64,000 nucleotides of DNA, taken from NCBI GenBank assembly GCA_001972305.1, contig BDDD01001824.1, positions 62,001 through 126,000 of the forward strand, in the 5' to 3' direction. The notes below the pieces were generated by a model, which was not told the origin of the DNA, made no database searches, and was given only the letters and a program-made list of their open reading frames with translations. The translations under genes and the position numbers were made by a program. Positions 33,576-43,833 of this stretch are shown one piece after another (the stretch's first letter is position 1; every line of letters starts with the position of its first letter). This DNA is from Cephalotus follicularis (lineage: Eukaryota > Streptophyta > Magnoliopsida > Oxalidales > Cephalotaceae).

Positions 33576-34190
33576 CTGAAAAACCTATATGGAAACCTTC
33601 TAAAGTTATATTGTTTGCGGAATAATAAATTAAACTAAAGGAAATCAAACAAACAAACAAGAATCAAATAAGCAATCAAGAACAATTAAAACAATTTCAC
33701 AAGTAATAGAGAAAGAGATTTAGTGAGATTGCAAACACGGTTTTAGAGTGGTTCGGCTTAACTCTTGCCTACGTCCACTTTTCCCAAGGTAGCTCCTTGA
33801 GTTTCCACTAGAAACCACTACCAACCTTTGAATTTGGGTTGCCAGTGCAAATCAAAGGAAATACCTTACAAAGGTTGTGTTCACTCTCCACCGGGTTCAC
33901 TCCCCGCGATAATTCTACTAAGGGTTCACTCCTCTTGATTATCTCACTAAGGGTTCACTCCCCTTATACAATAAAAGATTGTAAGGACGTTTTGTGTTGT
34001 TTGCAATAACCTCTCAAAGGTTGTATATTGCTTAGTAACGCTTACAAGTGATAGCTCTCTAAAATAGACTTTAAAGTACTTGAGACAAGCATCGATATTG
34101 ATTTAAAAGGTGTAGGATTGCTCTTGAGTTGTTTGGAAGAATTGAGTGTTGTCTTGCTATGTCTTGTTTGTAATGATAACTAACTTTTGC

Positions 34191-34197
34191 TTAAATA
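34191..34197 (-). promoter_or_regulatory. TATA-like box of C2 5' LTR
   Basis: The minus strand reads TATTTAA, 45 bp downstream of the last array core (34242). The equivalent site in the extra LTR copy reads TATATAA (28941-28935). Confidence 0.5.
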
Positions 34198-34241
34198 GAC
34201 ATGCTCCAATGGATCAATTTTTAAACATCAGACCCAATCCA

Positions 34242-34602
34242 GTCGACTAGATTTTTTTGGCAGTCAGCTGGAGCTGTTGGTGCGTATTTCTAATTATAGC
34301 CGTTGGAGAAGGTCGTCAACTGGTTCAACTTGACAGTCGGTTGTTTTTCCAAAATAGTCAGCTATTGCTCTGTTCCAGTCGGCTGGTGGAGGTAGAGATG
34401 TCTTCCAAAAAGCTACTGGTCTAATCTTGACATTTCTGATAGTCGACTGGTGGATATGGACAGTCGGCTGGACCCCTGTTACAGTCGGCTGGATGGAGTA
34501 TAATTCCAGTTGCTGGGATCCTTTGTAATTCCAGTTGGCTGTTTATACTTAGCAGTCGGCTACTCAACCTAAACAGTCGGCTGTTCATATTGGGCTGTCG
34601 GC
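34242..34602 (-). promoter_or_regulatory. 21-bp phased palindrome array (C2 5' LTR)
   Basis: Beyond the outer core at 34242, eight cores start at 34442, 34463, 34484, 34509, 34534, 34555, 34576 and 34597 (spacings 21, 21, 25, 25, 21, 21, 21). This is one 21-bp unit fewer than in the other two LTR copies. Confidence 0.75.
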
Positions 34603-34768
34603 TGTTTTTGCCTGTATCTGCAGTTTTAAGCTTTTCAACACTTTTGACATAAAATCAAGTGAGTAGAGGAGATTGTAAGATATCAAAATATGCATACAAG
34701 TGTTTCATGTTTGTTAATCATCGAAATATCAATCCTTAACATATTTAAAGGGGTGGAAAAAGCCAACA

Positions 34769-35591
34769 AACAAAATAGTTTAAATTAGTGATGTAAATAC
34801 ACATATGGTGCCTAGTCATATCAAAGGTTGGATGTCAGGGCTTGGGGCTATGAGAACGACTCCCTTATTCCTTGTGACTAAACCATTCCTAGTTAGAGGT
34901 TCACTTATATAGGGAATTAGTGAACCGGTTAGACTTTCCACATATGGTGCCATATCGATAAATCGTTGGATCTCAAGCCGGGGAGGTTATGAGAATGAAG
35001 TCTTTACTCCCTTCTGAAAAAATGTTCCAAGTCATAGGTTCTCTTTCATAGGGGAATTGATGAATCGGACAGACTTGGCGTTTTATGCATGCTCCCAGGT
35101 GTTAGTGGAGGATGGACTCTCTCATTTCCATTTGGGTTTACCCTAAAGCTAATTCGGGGTACGTGCTAGAGGAGCATAACACTGAACAGACCCATCATAG
35201 GAAACTTATCTTGGATACTCAATACCTTTGTTGATAGGATTCCTATTGTCGTGGTAGTGTATAGTCATAGGTGACTAGTAAGCCATACGTGACCTGCGTT
35301 GTGTCCTCATACCTGAGCGGCTGGAATGCGTTTTGTAGTAACCGCTTGGCTTTGATTTTTGCTTTCCCCCAGCTCTTTGATATGAATTGGCAAAAGGGTT
35401 GTCTTTGGGCCTTGTGGGAGCTGCATTGAGATGCATGGGTGAGTGCGCAACAAGGAATCATCACACTTGTATTGAGGGCGACCGGCTCTATAAGATATTT
35501 TTTCCGTTTTAGACTAAAGACCTGACCAGGCACAGGTAGACTGGAAACGCGCGTGTTTCCTGTTAAGGTCTGTCTCTAGTCTCAGTGCATA
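34769..35591. other. unclassified non-coding stretch
   Basis: No coding domain is recognised. It begins with a diverged tandem duplication of about 139 bp: CACATATGGTGCC at 34800 and 34939, with similar text after each (GGTTGGAT or CGTTGGAT, then TATGAGAA). The remainder could belong to an older LTR into which C2 inserted, but nothing proves it. Confidence 0.4.
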
Positions 35592-35753
35592 TGTAATGAC
35601 TGCAATTTTAATTCAATGTATATTGTATAATTCATGAATAAATATGCATTGATATATGGGAATTACGCTAATTGTTCTTTGATTAGATAATTGTTGTTGC
35701 TTGTTGAAAGCCAAATTGAAGTATTGAGATGTAATGAAATCAGGCGCTTGTGC

Positions 35754-35953
35754 GTCAACGCCATAAAATGACGTCGACGCTAAGTAACACTGAAACATGC
35801 TTAAGGATTATTGCCTTAAGGCGTTGACGCCATACGAGGACATTGATGTCCATCGATGGTGAACTAAAGGGGATAGGCGTTAACGTGATTCGGGGAAGCT
35901 TGTTAATGCCAAGGCATGAAGTCAATGCATTGACGCCCAGTGTTGACATCGAC
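35754..35953 (+). promoter_or_regulatory. upstream palindrome array (G5 LTR)
   Basis: GTCAACGCC at 35754 and GTCGACGC at 35773 (19 bp apart), then GTTGACGCC, ATTGATGTC, TTGACGCC and ATCGACGC forms to 35953. The word is GCGTTGACGCC or close to it. Confidence 0.5.
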
Positions 35954-36589
35954 GCTAAGACTGTCGGCATAGTAAGTTAAAATACTAACAGAAGAGGCAT
36001 GAAGGATAAAGGAAGTGACACTTCTCACTTCCCCCTGCTCTGCACTGGTAGAGAGGAAGATAGAAGTGATTGATAGAGGTCATGTCAACTTGCCATGCCT
36101 GCCATGCTGATAGGAAGGAGAGAGAGAGGTGAAGACTCCATTAAAACTCCTCTCATCTTCTCCCAACCTCATACCAGTGAAAGAAGGGGAGAGTGGGAGA
36201 GATGTTTCTCCTCCATTGTTGAGCCGGGAGAAGGAGCTTGAAGACCAGAGCTGAGAACCTAGACTTGGTGTGATCGAACCGGATCTTGAAGCTTGGAGAA
36301 GCTGAGGATAGGATTAAAGCTTAAAGGGGTGGACCTTCGATTCCTAACTTGGAATCAAAGGTAGGAACTTTGACATGTTTTTGAATATATAAAATGCATA
36401 TTGTGTAAGATAGTTCATGTATGCTTGCGTTAGATTGTTGGATTCATGCTTGCTTGGGTTGAATGCATGATCTATGTGATTGTTGTTGAGAACAATGCAT
36501 GAACCCAGTATTCACTTTAACGCCTAGATGTTACACATTAACTTCATATTGAAATGATCGGTATTTTTTCCTGTTGGCGTTTGATTCTT

Positions 36590-36934
36590 GTCGACGCCAT
36601 GTGCGATAACGTTGACGCCTAAAGTCACTGTCTGAGCAGACGTTGATGCCATGTGTACATAGTGACGCGTAAGGTTTCTACCTACTGCATCGACGCTAAG
36701 TAAAGTGTTAACGCGTAAGGATTCCATGCTATACGTCGAGGCCATTGATACATGTTGACACCTAAAGGACTGTTGTGAGTGATAAGCATGGTACGCGCAT
36801 TAATGCTTAAGGATACTATCTACACGTTGATGCCTAGGTTATGCGTCGACGCCATGAGGACTGTTATACACGTTGACGCTATTGATACACGTTTACGCGA
36901 TGGATGCATGTCGACTCCATAGTTACACGTCGAT
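36590..36934 (+). promoter_or_regulatory. downstream palindrome array (G5 LTR)
   Basis: About fifteen units alternate GTCGACGCC, GTTGACGCC, GTTGATGCC and decayed forms from 36590 to 36934, many about 20 bp apart. The word matches the upstream cluster of this LTR. Confidence 0.6.
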
Positions 36935-37751
36935 GCCTTACTGAACTGTTTATGCGATTTTGACTGTCGTATGTACTGTTTAATCATTGTTGATCCTGGA
37001 CTACATACTGTTACTGTTATAGATGAGTATATCTATCTAGTATTCTTAAATACCACTGTTTAACGTGATTTCAAGGATTTCAACTGAGTGCTACATGCAT
37101 AACTATTTACTTTTTCCCCAAGAGGGCAAACCACTTTTTTCTACTGTTTACTGTTTTCCTCACCTGAGAGGCACTGTTTACTGTTTTCCCTCCCATAAGA
37201 GGTACTGTTACTGTTTTCTCAAAAGTGATTTCTCCAGAACTGTTTTGCCATTTCCTCAAAACAAAACTACTTATGTTACATAGTAAATACATAATATTGC
37301 TATACTGGACTGTACTGTTTGTCTCTACTAGTTCTGATGGTCTAGTGAACGGAGTGTATCACTGACTACGGCGGCCAGCCTAGGTGCTAGGAGTTGGCTA
37401 GAGCTTGTTCACCAAACTTGTCTGCAACGCAGACCATGCACTGTTTACTACCCGCCAAGTGCCAGAAGTACTGTTGACCTCCTATCATCAGCGGAGTTGG
37501 GGTGATAGTTAGGGGGCTCAACGTAGGCTAGGGGTTAGCGATGTCTTGATGCTCACTACTGGTCTTCGGACAAATACTGGTCTTAGGACACATACTGGAC
37601 TGATTGTTTATACCCTTGTTTGGTATCACTGATGACTGTAGCCACTTGGAATGTTTTCTTATATATATTGACATATATATTACTATTTTAAATGATATAA
37701 ACTGTCATGCATGATTGCATACATATATTCGTTCCCATGCGATTTTCCTAC

Positions 37752-37776
37752 TTAGCCAAGTGAGGACAACTGCTAA
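37752..37776 (+). other. conserved LTR stem-loop (G5, weakened)
   Basis: TTAGCC, loop AAGTGAGGACAACT, then GCTAA: one pair shorter than in the other copies but with the same loop core AGTGAGGACAA. Confidence 0.5.
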
Positions 37777-38085
37777 TACCTACTACTTGATATTGACGAC
37801 GACTTTTGGGACAAGCTGTTGAAGCTGTACCTGGAGACTTTCTCTTAAGGTTATAATGATGTACTATAATACGTCATATTCTGTTATGTTATATTTACAT
37901 TTTTTATATGTATTATATAACTTGTATTGTACTTGGTATGCATGTAGTATGGGCTGCATGCGAACATATTATTTGATCCAGTATATATAATGCTTCTGCA
38001 AAGTTTTAAATTTCAGTATATTTTGGATTAATACTGGATTAGATCGTTAACCATATGCATTATATGAGAACGGGGCGTGACAAGT

Positions 38086-38098
38086 ATGGTATCAAAGC
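38086..38098 (+). other. primer binding site (G5)
   Basis: TGGTATCAAAGCT has one mismatch to the initiator tRNA-Met complement (TGGTATCAGAGC) and lies three bases after the LTR end. Confidence 0.8.
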
Positions 38099-38190
38099 TT
38101 ATTTTTAAATAAGCTAGCACTGGGACAAGTTCCTTGGTAAATAAGTAAATTGTTCCTTGTGATTAACATTGTTCTCATTATATGAACAAA

Positions 38191-39400
38191 ATGGATCGCC
38201 GAAGAGGTAGGTGAGGAAGGCAAAGAGTCGAAGCAGAAGAAGTTAATGCCCCTTAAGTGACTGAAGAAGCTAATGCCCCACAGATGAATGAAGGAGGCAG
38301 TGTTCCTCAAATTCCTGAAGTAAGAGATGTCCCCCCTAGTGCATCAAGAAATGGGTGCCCTTGACCGCATGGGTGATTTCTTTCAACAACAAATTCAAGA
38401 TGATACGGAGAATATGGCAGAGTTGCGATGTATGTATGAAGTTAATCAAGGGTATTGAAATGCACCTGAAGTTCCTCAGGCTGGTGAATTTGGGAGAGAT
38501 CTGAAGAGATTCATGAGGCAGAATCCTTTGATATTCAAGGGAGAGGTTGATACCACTATAGCGGAACAGTGGATGAGGGACAACGAGAAAATCTTTGATG
38601 CTCTTGGGTGTGCGGATGGGCAGAAATTGAACTTTACAGTGTACCGGTTGTGGGGAGAAGCCACCCATTTGTGGGAATTGATTAAAGCGAAGTGGGAATA
38701 TCTTAATCTTTGCAGAACTTGGGAAAGATTCCAGACAGAGTTTTCGGATGCTTATGTTCCACAAATGGAGCGTGACCGAAGGGAGACTGAACTTCTAGAG
38801 CTACGTCAAGGTGACATGACAATAGCTCAATACCAGACCAGATTTATTGAGCTGGCCAGACATGTGCCCTATCTAGTTGAGGAAGAGTGAAGGAAGATAA
38901 GGAGGTTCTTGAAGGGTTTGAGACCTGACATCCGATCTAAGCTGGTGCTGCTACGACTGACTTCTTTTGTTGATGTCACAAAGAAGGCAAGAATTCTGGA
39001 GGCAGATGCAAAGGAGATAAGGATGGAGAGATCTCGTAATTCTCAATCAAGATCTGCTTATTCACAGGGGCAGGGGAGTAATAATCCTACCGGGTAATCA
39101 AGATCTGGGAATAGGGGACAAGGAAGCCCTCAGAAGAATTCTTCTTGTTCCCGAACATCTAACTGAAGAGGCCAACAGAGTACTGAGGCTTGTGGCTTTT
39201 GTAATCTTCAGGGCCATAATGAGAGTGGTTGCTTGAAGAAACTGGGAAGATGTTTACGATGTGGCTCGCAGGAACATCAACTGAAGGATTGTCCGATAAT
39301 GAGGGCTCAGCAAGGTGGTACTAGAGAAATTATTAGTGGCGCGGCTAATCAACCATGCAGAGATTCTGGGAAGGCAATCATGAAAGGTAGAGTCTACACT
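38191..39400 (+). pseudogene. gag (G5)
   Basis: The start is chosen at 38191 (MDRRRGR) by analogy with G2 and G6; a TGA follows within eight codons. The core of Retrotrans_gag is open at 38513-38890 (FKGEVDTTIAEQWMRDNEKI, RFQTEFSDAYVPQMERDRRE, IAQYQTRFIELARHVPYL). At the site of the shared TAG in G1 and G6 this copy has CAA (glutamine). Two knuckles follow, CGFCNLQGHNESGC and CLRCGSQEHQLKDC. Stops break it at about 38889, 39097 and 39164. Confidence 0.8.
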
Positions 39401-39957
39401 TTATCTAAGGAAGATGTACCGGAGTCTAATTCTATAGTGGGAGGTACCATATTCATAACTAGTTTACAGGGTCGTGTTTTGATAGACCCTGATGCTACGC
39501 ATTCATTCATTGCATCATATTTTCTCTGTAACTTGTATTGTGTTACTTCTTGTTGCCTTATGTGCTGGAGGTGAACACTCCTACTGGAGGCTGCTTGTTG
39601 TCTGATACTGTAATGAATGACTATGAGGTCACGATAAATGTGGTTCAGTTATTCGATGATCTGATTGTATTGCAGATCCTAGATTTCGATGTTATCTTGG
39701 GGATGGACTGGCTCTATAACCACCAAGCTAGTGTTGGCTGCTACAACAACATAGCGACCTTTTATCTGCCTGACAGTGCTGAATGTAAGTTTATTGGAGA
39801 GAAGATGTTTCTGCTCCGATTATTTCATACGCTCGAGCACATAAGTACCTCGAGAAGGGATGTGAAGGCTACTTTGCGTATGTCATCTATCATACCAAAG
39901 GTACACCTAGTTTGGAACAGATACTTGTTGTCTGTGATTTTCCTGATGTATTTCTAG
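39401..39957 (+). pseudogene. aspartic protease, active site destroyed (G5)
   Basis: SNSIVGGTIFITSLQGRVLI leads to DPDATHSFI, where functional relatives have DSGA(S/T)HSFI: serine and glycine of the catalytic triad are replaced. A frameshift at about 39540 moves the rest (VNTPTGGCLLSDTV, DFDVILGMDWLYNHQ) to another frame. Confidence 0.8.
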
Positions 39958-40733
39958 GTGACCTTATTTCTTTGCCATCGGAGAGAGATATGGAGTTCAG
40001 TATTGAGTTGATGCCGAGAACTGCTCTTATATCTAAAGCTCCATACATAATGGCTCATGCTGAATTAAAGAAGTTGAAGGCACAGTTACAGGATTATCTC
40101 GACAAGGGGTTCATTAGACTGAGTGTATCACAATGGGGAGCACCAGTGCTGTTTATGAAAAAGAAAGATGGATCAATGAGGCTGTTCATCGATTACAGAT
40201 TGTTGAATCAGGTAACAGTAAAGAACTGGTATCCTTAGCCACACATTGAGGAATTGTTCAATCAACTGCAAGGCTGGACTATATACTCCAAGCTTGACTT
40301 GAGAACGGGTTATCATCAGTTGAGGATCCGTAATGCGGATGTTGAAAAGACAGCTTTTTGAACCAGAGTTTGGTTTGACGAATGCTCCGACAACATTTGT
40401 GTGTTTAATGAACAGAGCATTGCAGCCTTATCTTGATCAGTTCATCGTTATCTTTTTGGATGACATTCTGATATATTCCAAGAGTGTGGAGGAGCACATG
40501 CAGCATCACCGGATTGTGTTGAACACGCTGACGAAGGAATGGTTGTTTGCCAAATTCAGTAAGTGTGAATTTTGGCTAGATCGTGTGACTCTTCTGGGCC
40601 ATATTGTATCGAGTGAAGGACTTTCAGTGGATCCTTCAAAGATTGAGAGCATCGTGGATTGGCCACAACCAAAGAATGTTACAGATGTTCGTAGCTTCTT
40701 GGGGTTGGCTAGCTATTACCGGAGGTTTATATA
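39912..40733 (+). pseudogene. reverse transcriptase (G5)
   Basis: [26 protein letters not shown] and [15 protein letters not shown] are visible, so both catalytic aspartate sites persist (FLDD form). A TAG at about 40238, a frame break near 40360 that removes the usual FGLTNAPATF context, and a TAG at 40732 disrupt it. The connection [18 protein letters not shown] precedes that last stop. Confidence 0.8.
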
Positions 40734-41672
40734 GGGGTTCTCAAGGATTGCGATTCTGTTGACTCGGTTGACTCAGAAGAAGTCAAGTTTTTTATGGGGT
40801 GATGCTTTTGAAGCAAGCTTCCAAGAACTAAAGAGTCGGTTGGTAATGGCTCCTATGTTGGCATTACCTTAGGGTAATAATGATCTTACTGTCTATAGCG
40901 ATGCTTCTGGGAAAGGATTGGGATGTGTCCTTATGAAACGTGGTCTAGTGATTGCATAAGCATCCAGTAAGTTGAAGCCATACGAGGAGAACTATCCTGT
41001 ACATGATCTCGAGTTGGCTGCCATAGTGTTTGCTTAGCAGAAATGGAGACATTATCTCTATGTTGCACAATTTGAGATATTCACTGACCACAAGAGTTTG
41101 AACTATATGTTTTCTTACAAGGAGCTGAACATGAGACAGAGAATGTGGGTGGAGTTCTTTAATGACTACAACTGTAATATTCAATACCACCCAGGTAAGG
41201 CTAATGTAGTTGCTGATTTGCTGAGTCGTAAGGCAATGGTTACTGGTGCGATGGTTTCACAGTGGAAGCTATTGGAGGATATTCAGAGATGGAATCCGTT
41301 CATGGTTTTAAGAGGGGTTGTTGTGGCCAATCTTAGAGCGCGACTGGAACTTTTGGATCATATTCTGATTGCCCAGCATAGTGACACCGAGTTGTGGAAT
41401 GTTTGGGAGAACCTAGATTCATATTCTGAATTCTCTGTACATTCAGATGGCATACTGAAGTTCTGAGAGAGAGTCTGTGTTCCAGATGATGAGGGCATAA
41501 GGAATGAGCTACTGCAGCAAGCTCATAAATCACATTATAGTGTTCATCCGGGGACTTCTAAGATGTGGCATGACATGAAGAGGAACTATTGGTGGAGCGG
41601 TATGAAAAGAGACATTGCCGAGTATGTGGCAAGGTGTCTGACTTGTCAGAAAGTGAAGGCTGAGCATCACTT
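40734..41672 (+). pseudogene. RNase H and integrase zinc domain (G5)
   Basis: RNase H motifs [34 protein letters not shown] and [16 protein letters not shown] are readable across TAG and TAA stops near 40871, 40958 and 41035. The integrase zinc motif HKSHYSVHPGTSKM ... ARCLTCQKVKAEH is complete, but the sequence then leaves pol. The integrase catalytic core, C-terminus and tail are deleted. Confidence 0.8.
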
Positions 41673-41679
41673 GTCTTTC

Positions 41680-41981
41680 ACCTACTTGATATTGACGACG
41701 GCTTTTGGGACAAGCTGCTGAAGCTGTACCTGGAGACTTTCTCTTAAGGTTATAATGATGTACTATAATAAGTCATATTCTGTTATGTTATATTTACATT
41801 TTTTATATGTATTATATAACATGTATTGTACTTGGTATACATGTAGTATGGACTGCATGCGAACACCTTATTTGATCCAGTATATTTAATGCTTCTGTGA
41901 AGTTTTAAATTTCTGTATATTTTGGATTAATACTGGATTGGACCGTTAACCATATGCGTTATATGAGAACGGGGTGTGACA
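41680..41981 (+). repeat. 3' LTR fragment of G5 (last 300 bp)
   Basis: It matches 37783-38082 from CTACTTGATATTGACGAC to GGGGTGTGACA nearly base for base. Confidence 0.9.
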
Positions 41982-42462
41982 ACATACAAGAATTTATAGT
42001 TATCTCAGTATTACCTGGGGTGACATTGATCCAAACCCTAGTCTGTGGTCGAAACCAAGTATGATGAGGGATACATGACACATACACAGATGATAGGGTA
42101 ACGTACCAGTTAATCGGCTAACGAATGATAAACGTTGAGGCCCACGGATTTGGGGGATGATTAGATATCATACTAGGGCTGCTATGATAGTCTCTGACAA
42201 TTAGGATGGTCGTACCAGGACTGAGGGATGTTCTGGAAAATTTATGTTTTGGAACAGTTTGATGTGTGAGCGACACATATCATTTAGTGAGAGATTAGTG
42301 TCGGGGAGATGCTACTTTGCTAGTGGACATGTTCATTGCTGAAAATGCGTCTCTTCTTTTGGAGAGCATTCATGCATTACAATAATGGAATGTTTCGTAG
42401 GAAGGGTTGTTTGTTTTTAATAGATGAATGCAGTGAGTATTTATTTGTTGAGAGAGCATTAA
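41982..42462. other. unclassified non-coding stretch between G5 and G6
   Basis: No open frame of note and no recognised repeat. It is the flank of G5 on its left side and the insertion site of G6 on its right. Confidence 0.4.
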
Positions 42463-42616
42463 TGTAACGCCCGAGATTTTCATGTATTATAATTTCACAA
42501 TGTAATTGTACTTTGAATTGTGGAATTAATAAAAGATGGGTTTCCGAATTGGATGATGTTGCTTTAAATCTTTTATGTACTTAGAAGTGTGATTACTTAG
42601 TAATTACACTAGGGCA

Positions 42617-42764
42617 GTCGACTGGTATGTAGGACCAACCGACTGGATGGCTGCATATGGGGGCAGTCGACTGGTGGGATGAACCAGTCGACTGGCCAAT
42701 TGTCGTGACACTTGGCAACAGACTGCCAGGCGAACAGCCGAGTGCCATGGGAAAGGCAGCCGAC
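42617..42764 (+). promoter_or_regulatory. upstream palindrome array (G6 5' LTR)
   Basis: Cores start at 42617 (GTCGAC), 42638 (ACCGAC), 42666 (GTCGAC), 42687 (GTCGAC) and 42759 (GCCGAC). The first four are spaced 21, 28 and 21. Arms are CA...TGG, so the unit is CAGTCGACTG. Confidence 0.65.
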
Positions 42765-42992
42765 TGGATCATGCTCTGTTTATTGCATGTGACAGAAATC
42801 ACATGTTAGAGATGACATTGGAAGTTTGAGGCCACCTGTGCCTCATGCAGCCGAAAGGAAGAAAGGAAGAGACACTTGTGGATCATGCAGACTTCTTAGG
42901 GCAGAGGAATTGGCCTGTGAGTGTGTGCATGCATGTGAAGGAGTGAAGGTGGCTTTAGTGCCATGTGAAGGGAGAAAAGAGAGGAAAGCTCT

Positions 42993-43002
42993 GCATAAAA
43001 AC
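42993..43002 (+). promoter_or_regulatory. TATA-like box (G6 5' LTR)
   Basis: GCATAAAAAC precedes a (CT)n run by a few bases. The equivalent in the 3' LTR is 53109-53118. Confidence 0.5.
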
Positions 43003-43579
43003 GTCCCACTCTCTCTCTCTCTCTCGTGCTGGTACTGTTTGGTTGAGAATCACAGAGACAGTAGAGAGAAAACACAAAGAAAAGAGGGAAGAGAGGTGTT
43101 GTCCATTGTTGAAGCTTGGAGCTCAAGGTGGGAGCTGCTCTTGAAGTTGTTGGGCTGGAAACTGGAGCTTCTGGGGAGCTCGAAAAGCCACTGATTGGAA
43201 TGAAAAGACATGGACTTACAGATTCCTAACTTGGAATCAAAGGTAGGGGAAGTTGTAATGGCATTTTGAGTTAAACATAATGCATGTTCTATGAATTGCA
43301 ATGCCTGGTTATGTGACTTATAGCTACTGGTTTTAGGACGTAATTGCCACTGTTTTTGGGTGCTGTTATGCTTGTTACTGTGATTCGATTGTGATTAAGT
43401 GCATACATGTTGAACCTTAATAGGGAATTGATTGCATGTTGAAATACATGTTGAATGTGTGGTTATATGAATGATATGACAACCTGTGGTTATATTCTTA
43501 TACCTGAGCTTGATTTATCTGCTTACCATGAATTGGTTGAGTGGTTAGATCGATTTGTATGCTACTGGGTTGCTGAGCA

Positions 43580-43833
43580 GCCGACTGTCGAAGGAAGGCA
43601 ATCGACTACTCATTGATACCAATCGACTGCCAATGGAAAGCAGTCGACTACTCATACTTCCTCCTGCCCAGAAGTTGGAAATCTGGGAATTTTCTCGTGT
43701 GCGAGTACTGGAACAGTCTACTATTGAAGAACAATAGCCTACTGCCTAATGGACAGTCGACTGGTAGAAGGAACCAGTCGACTACTCATCCTGCTCGGCC
43801 CAGAACAGTCGACTGGTGAGGATTCCAGCCGAC
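43580..43833 (+). promoter_or_regulatory. downstream palindrome array (G6 5' LTR)
   Basis: Cores start at 43580, 43601, 43622 and 43643 (exactly 21 bp apart), then 43716, 43737, 43756, 43777, 43808 and 43828. They use the CAGTCGACTG word, as in the upstream cluster. Confidence 0.7.

Larger units (their letters stand above)
27228..34768 (-). mobile_element. Sirevirus derivative (C2): LTR-gag-accessory ORF-LTR, no pol
   Basis: This minus-strand element has 5' LTR 33577-34768, primer binding site 33561-33575, gag 33521-31857, accessory ORF 31333-30171, several polypurine tracts, and 3' LTR 27228-28440. A second partial LTR copy sits at 28638-29535. The flanks are AACGA on the left and AACAA on the right, a possible decayed duplication. 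Protease, integrase, reverse transcriptase and RNase H are absent. The two-knuckle coiled-coil Gag, multiple polypurine tracts and palindrome-rich LTR are known Sirevirus traits. The element must have been mobilised by enzymes from a relative. Confidence 0.85.
33577..34768 (-). repeat. 5' LTR of C2 (1192 bp)
   Basis: The minus strand runs TGTTGGCTTTTTCC (34768) to TTTTTCA (33577). It has a palindrome array (34242-34602), a TATA-like TATTTAA at 34197-34191, and GGTTCACTCCCC repeats near 33890-33965. It is shorter than the 3' LTR by about one 21-bp array unit. Confidence 0.9.
35592..38082 (+). repeat. 5' LTR of G5 (2491 bp)
   Basis: It runs TGTAATGACTGC to CGGGGCGTGACA. An upstream array (35754-35953), ATTAAAAC followed by CTCCTCTC near 36141, a leader, a downstream array (36590-36934), an ACTGTTTACTGTTTTCC-rich stretch and a TTAGCC hairpin (37752-37776) follow the same order as in G1. 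Confidence 0.85.
35592..41981 (+). mobile_element. decayed Ty3 chromovirus (G5), 3' part deleted
   Basis: A complete 5' LTR (35592-38082) and primer binding site are followed by gag, protease, reverse transcriptase, RNase H and the integrase zinc domain. The sequence then jumps at about 41672-41680 into the last 300 bp of the 3' LTR. The flanks GCATA (35587-35591) and ACATA (41982-41986) differ in one base, a plausible decayed duplication. G5 is more diverged from G1, G4 and G6 than they are from each other and has many more stops. Confidence 0.8.

Noticed and set aside
34769..35591. Possible host gene fragment or intron
   Set aside because: No long frame, no splice-bounded coding text and no recognisable domain on either strand.
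42593..42802. Small minus-strand frame repeated at 52709-52918
   Set aside because: It is conserved only because both LTR copies carry the same palindrome array; the peptide (repeated QSTGSSHQST-type text) reflects the array itself.
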